A DNA stretch of 64,000 bases from Lates calcarifer (lineage: Eukaryota; Chordata; Actinopteri; Centropomidae): the NCBI RefSeq assembly GCF_001640805.2, contig NC_066843.1, forward strand, positions 22,568,242 to 22,632,241, written 5' to 3'. Of this stretch, positions 55,801 through 64,000 are shown one piece after another. Each line of letters starts with the position of its first letter. The stretch's first letter is position 1. Under the pieces are notes generated by a model. That model saw nothing but the letters and a program-made list of their open reading frames with translations, did not search any database and was not told the DNA's origin. The translations under genes were made by a program, and so were the position numbers.

Positions 55801-58800
55801 TTAAACAAGGCAAACACACCTGAACCAGATAACATGGTTGAATGTGAATTTCCAGTAAATCATTTAGAGCCTCTTCCTGGTTTCAGCCTTTACCTGCTGT
55901 TTTTTTTTTTTTTTTTTTTTGAAAATGTACATGTTTTGAAGTTGGTGGCAAAATTGCCATGATCCCAGATCTCAGCAAGGAAAATGGTAAGAAAATGTCA
56001 CAACCAAGAGCAATTATGGCCAAAAACTAGAGAATATGAAGTAGGTCAACTCCAGAGACTCACAGCTTTAAAACCCTGTCGGTTAGCCAAGGGGTTGCTT
56101 CTCACCATAGCATGTATTTACTCAGGCATTGCATTTCTTAGGAAAAAAGGGTAGATTAGACATGCCTTTATCACTGTCATATTCAGTAAGCTGAATCATT
56201 GTCCCCTCCAGGCCTTGCAGGCTCCTGCCTGCCATGAGAACATGGTGAAGGTTGGAGGCTACATTTTGGGAGAGTTTGGAAATCTAATTGCTGGCGACCC
56301 ACGCTCCAGGTATGTTTGTCACAAGGTTTTTGGTTGGTGAGGCACTAAGTTGACAGTTGAAATGATAAATGGTAACTTTGCTGTTCTGTCATCCAGCCCC
56401 CTGGTCCAGTTCAACCTTCTCCACTCCAAGTTCCATCTGTGCTCCGTGCCGACTCGCGCCCTGCTGCTGTCAGCCTACATCAAGTTTATCAACCTGTTCC
56501 CAGAGACCAAGGCCACCATCCAGGAGGTGCTGCGCTGTGACAGCCAGATCCGTAACTCTGACGTGGAACTGCAGCAGCGTGCTGTCGAGTATCTGAAGCT
56601 CTCTTCCATTGCTAGCACCGATGTCCTGGTTAGTTCTCATGACTCTGTCATATCAGATTTGGCCCAGTAATGAATGATGAATGAACATTTGAAAGAAAGA
56701 ACTGGTGGTAATGCATTTTCAGTCGCATAGTAAATGGACACATGCTGAGCATGTTGTCCATTTACTATGAATTATCAGTCAGATGTGTTAGCTCCTTCAG
56801 TCTAAAACCACAGTACAACTGTCCTGTGTGTGCCATCAGGCCACTGTCCTGGAGGAGATGCCTCCCTTCCCAGAGAGGGAGTCGTCAATCCTGGCCAAGC
56901 TGAAGAAGAAGAAAGGGCCTGGTGCTGTGTCTGTGACAGAACTGGAAGACAACAAAAGGGAGGGCGGGGAGTTGAATGGAGGGGGCGACCGGGGGCCAGA
57001 CACCGCAGCCATGGCTGCCTCCAACGCTGTAAGCAGACTCTCTGTAGCCTTATTCACACTAAAACAGAATTGCTGGGCTGCTCTCAGCTGCCTTCATACA
57101 TACAGCCACTAAGACAGAAGTTCTACATTTTCATGACCCTAGTACAAGTTTCCTTTGTTTTCAGTCCACCCCGTCACCATCAGCAGACCTCCTTGGGATT
57201 CGTTCTGCTGCTCCTGTTGGTGCCCCCCCAGCCAGCACTGGCAGCTTATTGGTGGATGTGTTCTCTGAAGCAGGGCCTGCTGCACCCTCTGCTGCTGTGA
57301 ACGATGACGGCTTCCTAAGGTGAAAGGTCATCTTTTGATGAGCAAGATGTAGAATCCACTGTAAGCCAAAGTCCAGTATGAGTGGCTGCAGCTAAACTCA
57401 CTGGTAATGCTGTGTAGCTGCCAGAGAAAAGAGAAAGATAAGGACTGGACCACAACTGGATCGGCTTTAGTTTAGCCACTATTCATCCAGTAAGATATAC
57501 ACAGGTTACTTTGCCTGTTTGTGTTGAAAGAGGTTGATAAGCAACCTGGTTATATGTACACATGGCAGAAGAATCAGTGGAGGAATCAGGTTTCTCTAAT
57601 CCCCTACCATCAGGGAAACCAGGTTTCTCATTTACATGACATTTAAGAAATCAGCTTACAGGAGAATGCTAGCTGTAACCTGGTTACCTAAGTGCATGTA
57701 AACACATTGACTGTTCAAACAGTGGCTCTCATACTGGACTGGGAGAAACTGGTCTTGGACCTGAATTAGTCCTGTACTGTTGTCTTTGTGTCTTAAACTG
57801 TTAATGTAGATAGTTGTGGTGTTTGTGGTGTGTTTGTGCTGTTAGTCTACTGTGCAACTAGTTGTGATGTGTCTGTGTTGGTTGTCGTTCTGTTGGCTCT
57901 GTCTTTCTTTGCCCTATCTTTGTCTTATATGGACCTGTCAACCTGGAGATATTCATAGGCAGATACTGTATAGAGGAAGCTCGGTCGGGCAGTTGGGGAC
58001 CCTTCTTAAATCCATCCCTCACCTTCCTGCCTCTCTGTTGGCCGATTTTTATTTAGGAGTCAGTGCTATGTGACAGTATTTAGGCTAGCTGATGATCAGA
58101 GAGATGTTGTAGTAGTTAGCATGAGGTCAGCTCATGTGTTAGAGGTAACATCTGGTCAGCCTGTTTGCTAAACATTGCTGTGCATGGAAGTACTTTCAGT
58201 GGGTCATTGGACAGGTGATGTTTAAGCAAGGCTTGGTTATATTGATGATTCCAACCAAGAGGGAGCCCATCATCAGTGTTGGTCAGTAACATGTCAGAGT
58301 AATTACTTAATTCATTAAAACAAAGTGTGCCGATATCAGTGTTGTCCATGTGTGCAGGATGGAAGCCACTAGCGTTTCCCCTCCCTTTCAGAGTGTGTTC
58401 ACTGAGAGGAAGTGGATAGGTTTTCTTAAAATAATTACAGAAAAGCGGCCACCATTAAATTATCTATTGATGAATGTAAAGAGGAGTTGGGATTCACATG
58501 ACAGTTTGAATTTCACAGCTGTGGAATCTGTGTATAGAAGTTAGCTGATGGAAGTCGTTTGGCTTCAGCTGCTCCTAACACTGTCAGCAGAGTTCATGGA
58601 CACTCCTCTGTCAGCGGGTATCGTTCAGCTGGTATAAGGCTGAATCATAGCATGGGGGGAAACACAGCTGGACAGTGTGTGTGTGTTAGCTCCACATTAG
58701 CACTGCACAGGTCCACAGCAGTCTGAAGGGGCAACCATAAAAGCAACAGGAGGTGCTATAGATGCTTCTTCATGGTTAGCAGGTCTGCTACACTTGTCTG

Positions 58801-58869
58801 TTCTTTTTATCTTGCTGTGTATGTGACTGTCTTTCGTCTTTTTTTCTCCTTCCCTTCTCTCCATTTCCC

Positions 58870-58930
<61 letters not shown>

Positions 58931-61900
58931 TGAATGTGTGTCTGTCTCCTGTCCTCTACCGTGATTGGACATTGACAGAGATCTGGAACAGCCCACCGAG
59001 ACCTCTGATTCCCTATTGGTGGAGGGTTCTGGTGACTCGGAGTAAGGGCCCAGTAGTAAACTACAGAATTAACTAGAAAAATGCAAACATGGCACTGCCA
59101 CACTGTGTTTCTAGGACTGTTTTAAATCTGTAATTGAACATGTCATTGATGATGCACACTACACTGAGTAGGTGGCTTGATGCACATGAAGGTTTGCATA
59201 AAAGCACCTGACTTGTTCTACACATGTTGATGCCTCTTAACATTTTTAGATCTGAAACATAAACACAATCAGCTGTCCTAGCCTCCATTATCATCAGATG
59301 ATGAGTAGAAGAGGGCAGAGCGACTGTGGAGCTTTTTACCCTCTGGCTCATTGTTTTGGTTGTATGGCTCACGAGTCTGGCTCTCATCAACCCTATGATC
59401 CAGCAGCAACAGGCAGCTGTTTTCAGTGTCAAAGCTCTGATAAACCCCCTGTACACGCACTGGTCTGGCTCATAAAGGGCACTTTCACGAACAGTTACAC
59501 AGGATTTATCCCAGAACAGTTGTTAGGCATGGAAGCTGCTGTTGCCCTAAGTGCAGTGAAGTGCACCTTGTGCTGCTTACATCCACATCCAGGGGTGGAC
59601 CACCTAAAAACCTGATTCATATGGTGTTGGTCAATAAACTGACATGTGCGGTAGCTTTGCAGTGGGGTTAAAGCAGGGAGCTGACAGTGGGACACGATCT
59701 GAGTTTGTTACACAGTGTAGCTTCTGTCAGACTAATGTAAAATAGCCTGAACTAGTCAAATCCATCAGTCCCACCACATTTAGACAGGGTGTTGGTTCCT
59801 GTACTGAGCAGCTGAACGACACGATGATGGTGTCATATATGTTACCAGACTGTTGTTAGCAGTATGAATGGCAGTCAGACATAAGAACCGCAATATGGAT
59901 TTAGCTTTGCAGTTTGTTTTTTTAACTCTAAGCATTAGCATGAAGTGGAGACAGACAGCAGAACAGAGATGGGACCAAATGATCTGAAAAAAAAAAAAAC
60001 AGCAAAACAAAGGTGTTTTTTATTATGTGGAACAGGTCGATGGAAACACACTCACTGACATTACACACACTGTAATTGTGCATAAATACACAGTAACTGT
60101 TGAACAAATGTAATATTAAGCTGCAGACTTTTCTAAAACAAAGTCTGAGTGTAGACAGCAGCTTTTATGAAGAGACAAATGCTGTTCACACACACAGAAA
60201 TGTTCATGGCATCAAGCTTCATGTGTAGGCTACATATGTGCTTTTAAACATGTGAACAGTGGCTGAAGTAAAGTGCAGTCTGTCTGCATTTGGACAGTGA
60301 ATGACTGTGTTGTCTTGGCTCTGTATTCTAGCTCATGGGACATGAAATGAACCAGTCACTGGGGTTAAAGTGCTGACTATAGGCCTAAAGATGGCCTGTG
60401 GCCCCTTTTCTATGTTGTTGTCCCAGTTTTTCCATACTGCAGTGGGACAATGGTGTGAAATCAGAGCTGGAAGTCTGCACTTTACCCTCACAGCTATTGT
60501 TTCTTTTCTTATTCAGTGTGCTCCAGTACAGAACCAAAACAAGAGAAACTGTCCTAATACATGCTGGCTGCACTGGATGAGTGTCTGTTACACAGTAAAA
60601 GTACTCAGCAGATACCTTTTCATTGTGTAATGATATCATTTTTGTCCAGACTGCTTTTACTAACAACCTCTGCATTTTATCATTTTATCCTTCTTTCTTC
60701 TTCTCACTTGTTTCTTTTAACCAATCTTTCTCAACCTGTCACTGTACCCTGTGTTGAATGGATGGCTTTTCATCTCCCATTTCTGCTCTATCCATTCATC
60801 CCTCATTTGTCCTGCTGTCTGTCTGTACCATCCCTCCTCTGACCTGTGGGCTGTTTCTTCATCCCTGTGCTGTCCTGTGGTCTCTCAGCTCTGCTCCTCC
60901 CTCTGAGGATCCTGCTCCTCCTCTGTCTGAGGCAGACGAACTTCTTAACAAGTAAGGTTTTTCTCTGTGTGGAACTTTTGTCATGTGTTTGCTCATTAGA
61001 TTTTGGTGTAGTGAATTCGTGTGACCAGCGTAGTGCTATAGTAACTCAATGGTTCAGTACTGATGAACTTCCTGTTTCAACCTCTCACATCAGAGACCTT
61101 TGCCTCCTCTGCTAGGCGTGCTGATTCCAGCAATAATGAATAATGAATTATTACTCTTAGACTCCGTCACTCAAAAGCGATTCTTTACATCTGGGTAATT
61201 TCTCTTACAGTTGATGACAGTGCTCTTCTACCTTCAGTCACGTCTCTGCTGCCTACTCATCTGAATTTCACAACAGTTGGTACCACTGAGAGCCAGGGCA
61301 TGACATAGCAATTGCCATTATCATAACCCCATCATACCTTAGTGACGCAGCAGCAGACTTGTTGTGTTCCCCCAGTGATCTGTTTTCACCCCATGTGGAA
61401 TGGGCCTGCATTTAAGGATGATTTCTCATCATAAATTTATGTCCCATATAATTTAGTTCACCTTTAATTCACAAAGTCAAAAGTTTTCTGTTTGTTTGCT
61501 TGGTCTGATTAACAGTCCAGACCTCAACAGTTTTCAGACAGAGAAAAGTGTAAATCCTTATAGTTTAGAAGCTGAAGTAACAATGATCAAAATTCAGTCA
61601 ACTAATAAAATGTAATTAAAAGAGTGAAATCAGCCAGTTGTTTCAGCACTAATCTAGATTCTGTATGAGAAACTAAACTGCATGAGATGAATGATGAGTG
61701 ATGTGTTCCCATCATGACACTATCAGCTGATTGGTGTCTGACCTGGCTAAACAGGAGACAGCAGCGTGGAGGTCACTGGTTGTGTAAAGAGGATTTCCTG
61801 CTATGTCGAGTGACAGCCAACTTCTCACTAGACTTTGGTCCTCCTTCAGCACCAAGTTAAAGAGTAACCAGTGACTGTTTATCAGGATGATGGACAACAT

Positions 61901-63973
61901 GTCTGTGTTGACCTAAACATCTCACTCAGGCTGCTTCAGTTTGTATCATCTTTAACATTGTGGGAAAAGAGTGAGTTCTAAGTCCTGTAAAACCGCCATT
62001 TAGACTAGAAGCACCAGAAACACTATTTAGTGACAACTTTCAGTTGCTTCCCTCTGGCCAGATGTTTTTAGTCCCAAGGAGTAGAACAAAGCGATACAGA
62101 GGCAGCTTTATTCCAGCTGCTGTAACAGCACTGAATAAGCTCTAGGTAGACTTTGCACATATTTATTTATTTATTTTATTGCTTATTTATTTATTGTATT
62201 TTAACTTGGCCTGGTTCCAGAAGTGATTTACCTGTGACTTTATCAATCAACCTTGATTAGGGGAACTTTGAGTACATTTATCATTATCATTTACTTATTA
62301 TTTTACTTTACTTATTGTTTTATTGCTTTTGTTGAGGAACTTTTTAACATGTTTGGTAGGTCTTTTATGTTGTATCTGCATTTTACTTGTGTTTTAATGG
62401 ATGTCATGATCTTGCTGGCTGCAAAACAAATTTACCTACTACTACTAATAAAGTTACCTAACCTAACTTAGTCTTTATAGGTCACTTATTGATATGAAAT
62501 TAGGTTTTTGATGTTTTTCATTCAGGTGTTTTTCTGACTGTGAGAGAAGAGCAGCCTTCAAAGTGATGTCTCAGTGTTTATTAACCCTTGAAACACCTTC
62601 ATCCTACAGGTTTGTGTGCAAGAACAATGGGGTTCTGTTTGAGAATCAGCTGCTACAGATCGGCATCAAGTCAGAGTATCGTCAGAATCTGGGTGAGTTG
62701 TCTTTGTTCATTCATAAATGTCTGTGGCTGTGTGGTTTTGTTATTGGGTGGGCACAGTCATGACTGGTAGGTGTAGTATCTCCACCTCCGGTTGCTGTTT
62801 TTGTTATCAGGTAATAGCAATTCTACATCCTGCTCTCCATTAAATCAGGCTGTCTGTGCTACATAATGAGTAGGTTCAACCAAAAGAAGCAGAGCCACTG
62901 ACCTGGGGCCTGCACCATGAAGTGAGTTCAAATCAATCTGGCTCTCTAGGGTTATCTGGCTTTACTGAGCCTAACATCAGCCTAATATCAGCCATCCTGT
63001 TTATATGACAGAGGCAGAGTTGTTTATGAGTGGTGATGTCATCAGAACCATGAATGATTCATACGATATGAGATGGTGAAACATGCAGGAATGTGATATT
63101 CAACCAGTGACCTGGAGAGAACATCACATCAATAGAACAGAATAAGAAGCTGTAGAATCAGTGGAAATGTTTCATTAAATATTCATATTTTATTAAATGC
63201 ATCAAACATAAAAGTGAGGCTCAGAAGATACTGTGAACTGCAGGAATCATTATCAGGGACTTAAGTACAGAGTGAATGTTTTTGGTGTGATGAATAGACT
63301 AACAAACGTGACACAGATAAGAAGTGACAGTAAGGTCAGACTTTCCCGCTGCCAAAGAGAGACAAATATCTCAGGAGGTCTATCATTATTATCATCATCA
63401 GGGTTTAGTTTTTATTTCCAGTTCTGGTCACAGAGTCTCATAATGTTGAAGTGAAAGCATCAACACTCCAATCAAAGAGACTTTGTACAATGCAGCTCTC
63501 TCTGTTTGTTAGTGACAAAGGCTCCAACAGCAAAACCATTCCACTCATCTATAAAAATATCTGTTGCTCTTTATTATTTGTCACTTTATTTTAAACTCTT
63601 TTGTCCCTGTCAGGATCCTGTAGGAATGATGGCTCTAGTTTTCCAGTGATCTGATTGGTCAGTAGTTGGGCTGTTGACAGTTTTTGATCTGATCCTCTGA
63701 AGTTAGTTGTGCCTCATAGGTGATCTGCCCCAGTTACCATGGTGATCAGCCCTGGTTAAAAGTGAGCCAGCTTCATGGTACAGGCCCCACACTGGCCCTT
63801 TGTCTACCATATGTGATACTTTTCCTGTTTACTCCACAGAGTTAATAAAGGAAATCACCTTTTAACCCCTGTGTGTCTCTCAGGGAGGATGTACTTATTC
63901 TATGGTAACAAGACATCAGTGCAGTTTGCCAGCTTTACCACCACAGTCAGCTGTCCCGGGGATCTGCAGTCTC
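43886..63973 (+). CDS. ap2a1: AP-2 adaptor complex subunit alpha-1, 5' 17 exons (3' end outside window)
   Basis: The alpha subunit is one of the two large chains of AP-2, which links cargo, PtdIns(4,5)P2 and clathrin during endocytosis. Exons: 43886-43952, 49317-49528, 52438-52631, 52814-52943, 53192-53293, 53693-53952, 54409-54577, 54837-54974, 55254-55436, 56212-56309, 56397-56628, 56840-57028, 57165-57319, 58979-59041, 60889-60951, 62610-62692, 63884-63973. This gives 809 codons plus one base of roughly 970-980. The start [19 protein letters not shown] matches the family exactly. The choice of AP2A1 over the paralogue AP2A2 rests on [20 protein letters not shown], the EADELLNK hinge end and linkage with prmt1. 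Some stretches (EMAEAF, AGDTMDS) look like AP2A2. Most of the appendage domain lies beyond the edge. Confidence 0.95.
43953..49316 (+). other. ap2a1: ap2a1 intron 1
   Basis: A 5.4-kb first intron. It starts in the CpG-rich zone, has a poly-T run (44967-44987), a (CAGA)n patch near 47129-47148 and the hAT-like insertion (47436-48057). Nothing else identified. Confidence 0.7.
47436..48057. mobile_element. Non-autonomous hAT-like element with perfect 8-bp target duplication
   Basis: GTACAGAC stands immediately left (47428-47435) and right (48058-48065) of a 622-bp AT-rich block. The block begins TAGGTTTATGG and ends CAACCCTA, which gives imperfect terminal inverted repeats (TAGG-TT). Subterminal stretches are rich in inverted copies of GGAAACTTTCC / GGAAATT motifs. 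An 8-bp duplication is the hAT signature. No open reading frame of note is present, so it depended on a transposase in trans. It lies in ap2a1 intron 1. Confidence 0.82.
50477..51295 (-). mobile_element. Internally deleted BED-type hAT transposon in ap2a1 intron 2
   Basis: The ends carry inverted TAGGGATGCA / TTGCATCCCA repeats. Next to them are repeated ACAAGTACAAGTAC and CGGGTACGAGTACGAGTAC subterminal motifs common in fish hAT copies. The minus strand keeps two pieces of transposase: a BED zinc-finger start near 51152-51060 ([16 protein letters not shown], then [10 protein letters not shown] after a frameshift), joined directly to the C-terminal dimerisation motif near 51040-50930 ([19 protein letters not shown] and AEKLLFIQK). 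The whole catalytic middle is absent. No clean 8-bp flanking duplication was found. Confidence 0.8.
50935..51152 (-). pseudogene. hAT transposase remnant: BED finger fused to dimerisation domain
   Basis: About 70 codons in two frames. The order BED finger then ERLFS dimerisation helix, with nothing between, shows a deletion of the RNase-H-like catalytic core. The hAT dimerisation motif (SERLFS... NR... N-x-EKLLF) is well preserved, which suggests a fairly recent copy. Not functional as a transposase. Confidence 0.75.
51944..51988. repeat. (TG)n microsatellite
   Basis: About 22 units with a GGTGGG interruption, in ap2a1 intron 2. Confidence 0.95.
57320..58978 (+). other. ap2a1: ap2a1 intron 13
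   Basis: Contains an inverted pair of CCTGGTT-type motifs with ATGTACACATG and GTGCATGTAAACAC (57541-57712), probably an old MITE, and the (TG)27 tract before exon 14. No further exon was found between exons 13 and 14. Confidence 0.55.
58872..58926. repeat. (TG)27 microsatellite upstream of ap2a1 exon 14
   Basis: An uninterrupted TG tract, the longest in the window, ending 52 bp before the exon 14 acceptor on the transcribed strand. Confidence 0.97.
59042..62609 (+). other. ap2a1: ap2a1 introns 14 and 15 (interrupted by exon 15 at 60889-60951)
   Basis: Intron 14 (59042-60888) shows no recognisable repeat apart from a poly-A run at 59987-59999. A pyrimidine-rich stretch of about 180 bp precedes exon 15. 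Intron 15 (60952-62609) holds the LINE remnant (62041-62470) close to exon 16. Confidence 0.6.
62041..62470 (+). mobile_element. Non-LTR retrotransposon 3' fragment (ORF2 C-terminus and tail)
   Basis: 62041-62145 is an unbroken 35-codon reading frame ending TAG. It encodes LLPSG, an [14 protein letters not shown] block and ALNKL, a C-terminal pattern I recognise from fish LINE ORF2 proteins. AT-rich 3' sequence follows, finishing with AATAAAG and a TTACCTAACCTAAC short-repeat tail, as 5'-truncated LINE insertions do. It lies in ap2a1 intron 15, 140 bp before exon 16. The clade was not determined. Confidence 0.6.
62610..63973 (+). other. ap2a1: ap2a1 exons 16-17: start of the alpha appendage (ear)
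   Basis: Exon 16 encodes [19 protein letters not shown] and YRQNLG. Exon 17 encodes [14 protein letters not shown] and PGDLQS. Together these are the first beta strands of the immunoglobulin-like appendage subdomain, which binds endocytic accessory proteins. Exon 17 ends after the first base of a codon at 63973, immediately before a U12-type donor. The middle of exon 17 ([10 protein letters not shown]) is more divergent from human AP2A1 than its surroundings. Confidence 0.9.
62905..63788. mobile_element. Non-autonomous DNA transposon with GGGGCCTG terminal inverted repeats
   Basis: The left end GGGGCCTGCACCATGAAGT (62905 onward) matches the reverse complement of the right end (GGGGCCTGTACCATGAAGC, ending 63788) at 17 of 19 positions. 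The interior (about 880 bp) has no convincing ORF. GGGGCCTG-type ends are frequent in fish MITE families. The superfamily is not certain from this sequence, and no clear target duplication was seen. It fills most of ap2a1 intron 16 and ends 95 bp before exon 17. Confidence 0.72.
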
Positions 63974-63984
63974 ATATCCTTTTT
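63974..63984 (+). promoter_or_regulatory. ap2a1: U12-type (AT-AC class) 5' splice site of ap2a1 intron 17
   Basis: The bases after exon 17 read ATATCCTTTTT, a full match to the minor-spliceosome donor consensus ATATCCTTT. No GT donor in the right phase is present at the expected protein position. Using this AT donor leaves phase 1, which fits the next conserved residue (Gln after GDLQT in human AP2A1). The branch point and acceptor lie outside the window. Confidence 0.85.
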
Positions 63985-64000
63985 GTTCCACTATGTTCTG

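Larger units (their letters stand above)
43886..57028 (+). other. ap2a1: ap2a1 exons 1-12: alpha trunk (adaptin solenoid)
   Basis: Residues 1-658 form the HEAT/ARM-like solenoid core. The basic PtdIns(4,5)P2-binding patch is visible around residues 43-57 (KFKGDK, then YSKKKY with K55-K57). Highly conserved blocks include [88 protein letters not shown] and [17 protein letters not shown]. The trunk ends with [24 protein letters not shown] (split across exon 12), after which conservation drops. Intron 1 (5.4 kb) and intron 2 (2.9 kb) are the long ones. Exons 3-12 lie within 4.6 kb. Confidence 0.95.
57165..60951 (+). other. ap2a1: ap2a1 exons 13-15: flexible hinge, with two 63-nt symmetric exons
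   Basis: Exon 13 (57165-57319) encodes [12 protein letters not shown] and the LLVDVF motif, then Ala/Pro-rich residues. Exons 14 (58979-59041) and 15 (60889-60951) are each exactly 63 nt, and both begin and end in phase 2. Either can therefore be skipped without a frameshift. Exon 14 encodes [19 protein letters not shown] plus a few residues. Exon 15 encodes a Pro/Glu-rich segment ending SEADELLNK, which aligns with the human AP2A1 hinge end (PEADELLNK). Mammalian AP2A1 is known to have longer and shorter hinge isoforms in different tissues. Regulated inclusion here is inferred. An alternative acceptor two bases downstream of 58979 exists but breaks the phase. Confidence 0.85.

Noticed and set aside
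56830..57300. 156-codon plus-strand ORF crossing an intron
   Set aside because: An out-of-frame reading of ap2a1 exons 12 and 13. The real frame matches the alpha trunk and hinge.

Overview
The window is vertebrate nuclear DNA, almost certainly from a teleost fish. Three large intron-rich genes with canonical GT-AG splice sites are separated by AT-rich non-coding DNA. That DNA is dense in (CA)n/(TG)n microsatellites and in decayed Tc1, hAT and LINE copies typical of fish. A percomorph is likely, but that is inference. No prokaryotic feature, CRISPR array or self-contained novel multi-gene system is visible.

Layout. 1-5750 is intergenic, with microsatellites and one weak possible terminal exon near 4500-4630. 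5751-28981 on the minus strand is a complete 27-exon trpm4, a Ca2+-activated non-selective cation channel. Its introns carry a Tc1/mariner copy (11734-12994), a 50-bp minisatellite (14262-14790) and several simple repeats. 28982-35860 is intergenic and repeat-rich, including a LINE 3' tail at about 32700-32972. 35861-40492 on the minus strand is a complete 10-exon prmt1, the main type I protein arginine methyltransferase. 40493-43885 is a head-to-head intergenic region with CCAAT and GC boxes. 43886 to the window end, on the plus strand, is ap2a1, the alpha subunit of the AP-2 clathrin adaptor. Seventeen exons (809 complete codons) are present and the appendage domain continues past the edge. 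Its introns hold two hAT-type elements, a non-autonomous DNA transposon with long terminal inverted repeats, and a LINE remnant.

All exon boundaries were read by eye from splice signals, reading-frame phase and remembered family sequences. For trpm4 and prmt1 the exon lengths sum to an intact frame ending in one stop codon (1310 and 345 residues). The three genes do not form a pathway. Their linkage matches human 19q13.33, where TRPM4, PRMT1 and AP2A1 lie on one segment with many genes between them, so this supports orthology.

The most interesting observations concern splicing. The last ap2a1 exon is followed by a perfect U12-type AT-AC donor. A symmetric 63-nt ap2a1 hinge exon sits just after a long (TG)n tract. 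One trpm4 acceptor is built directly on a (TG)n microsatellite.
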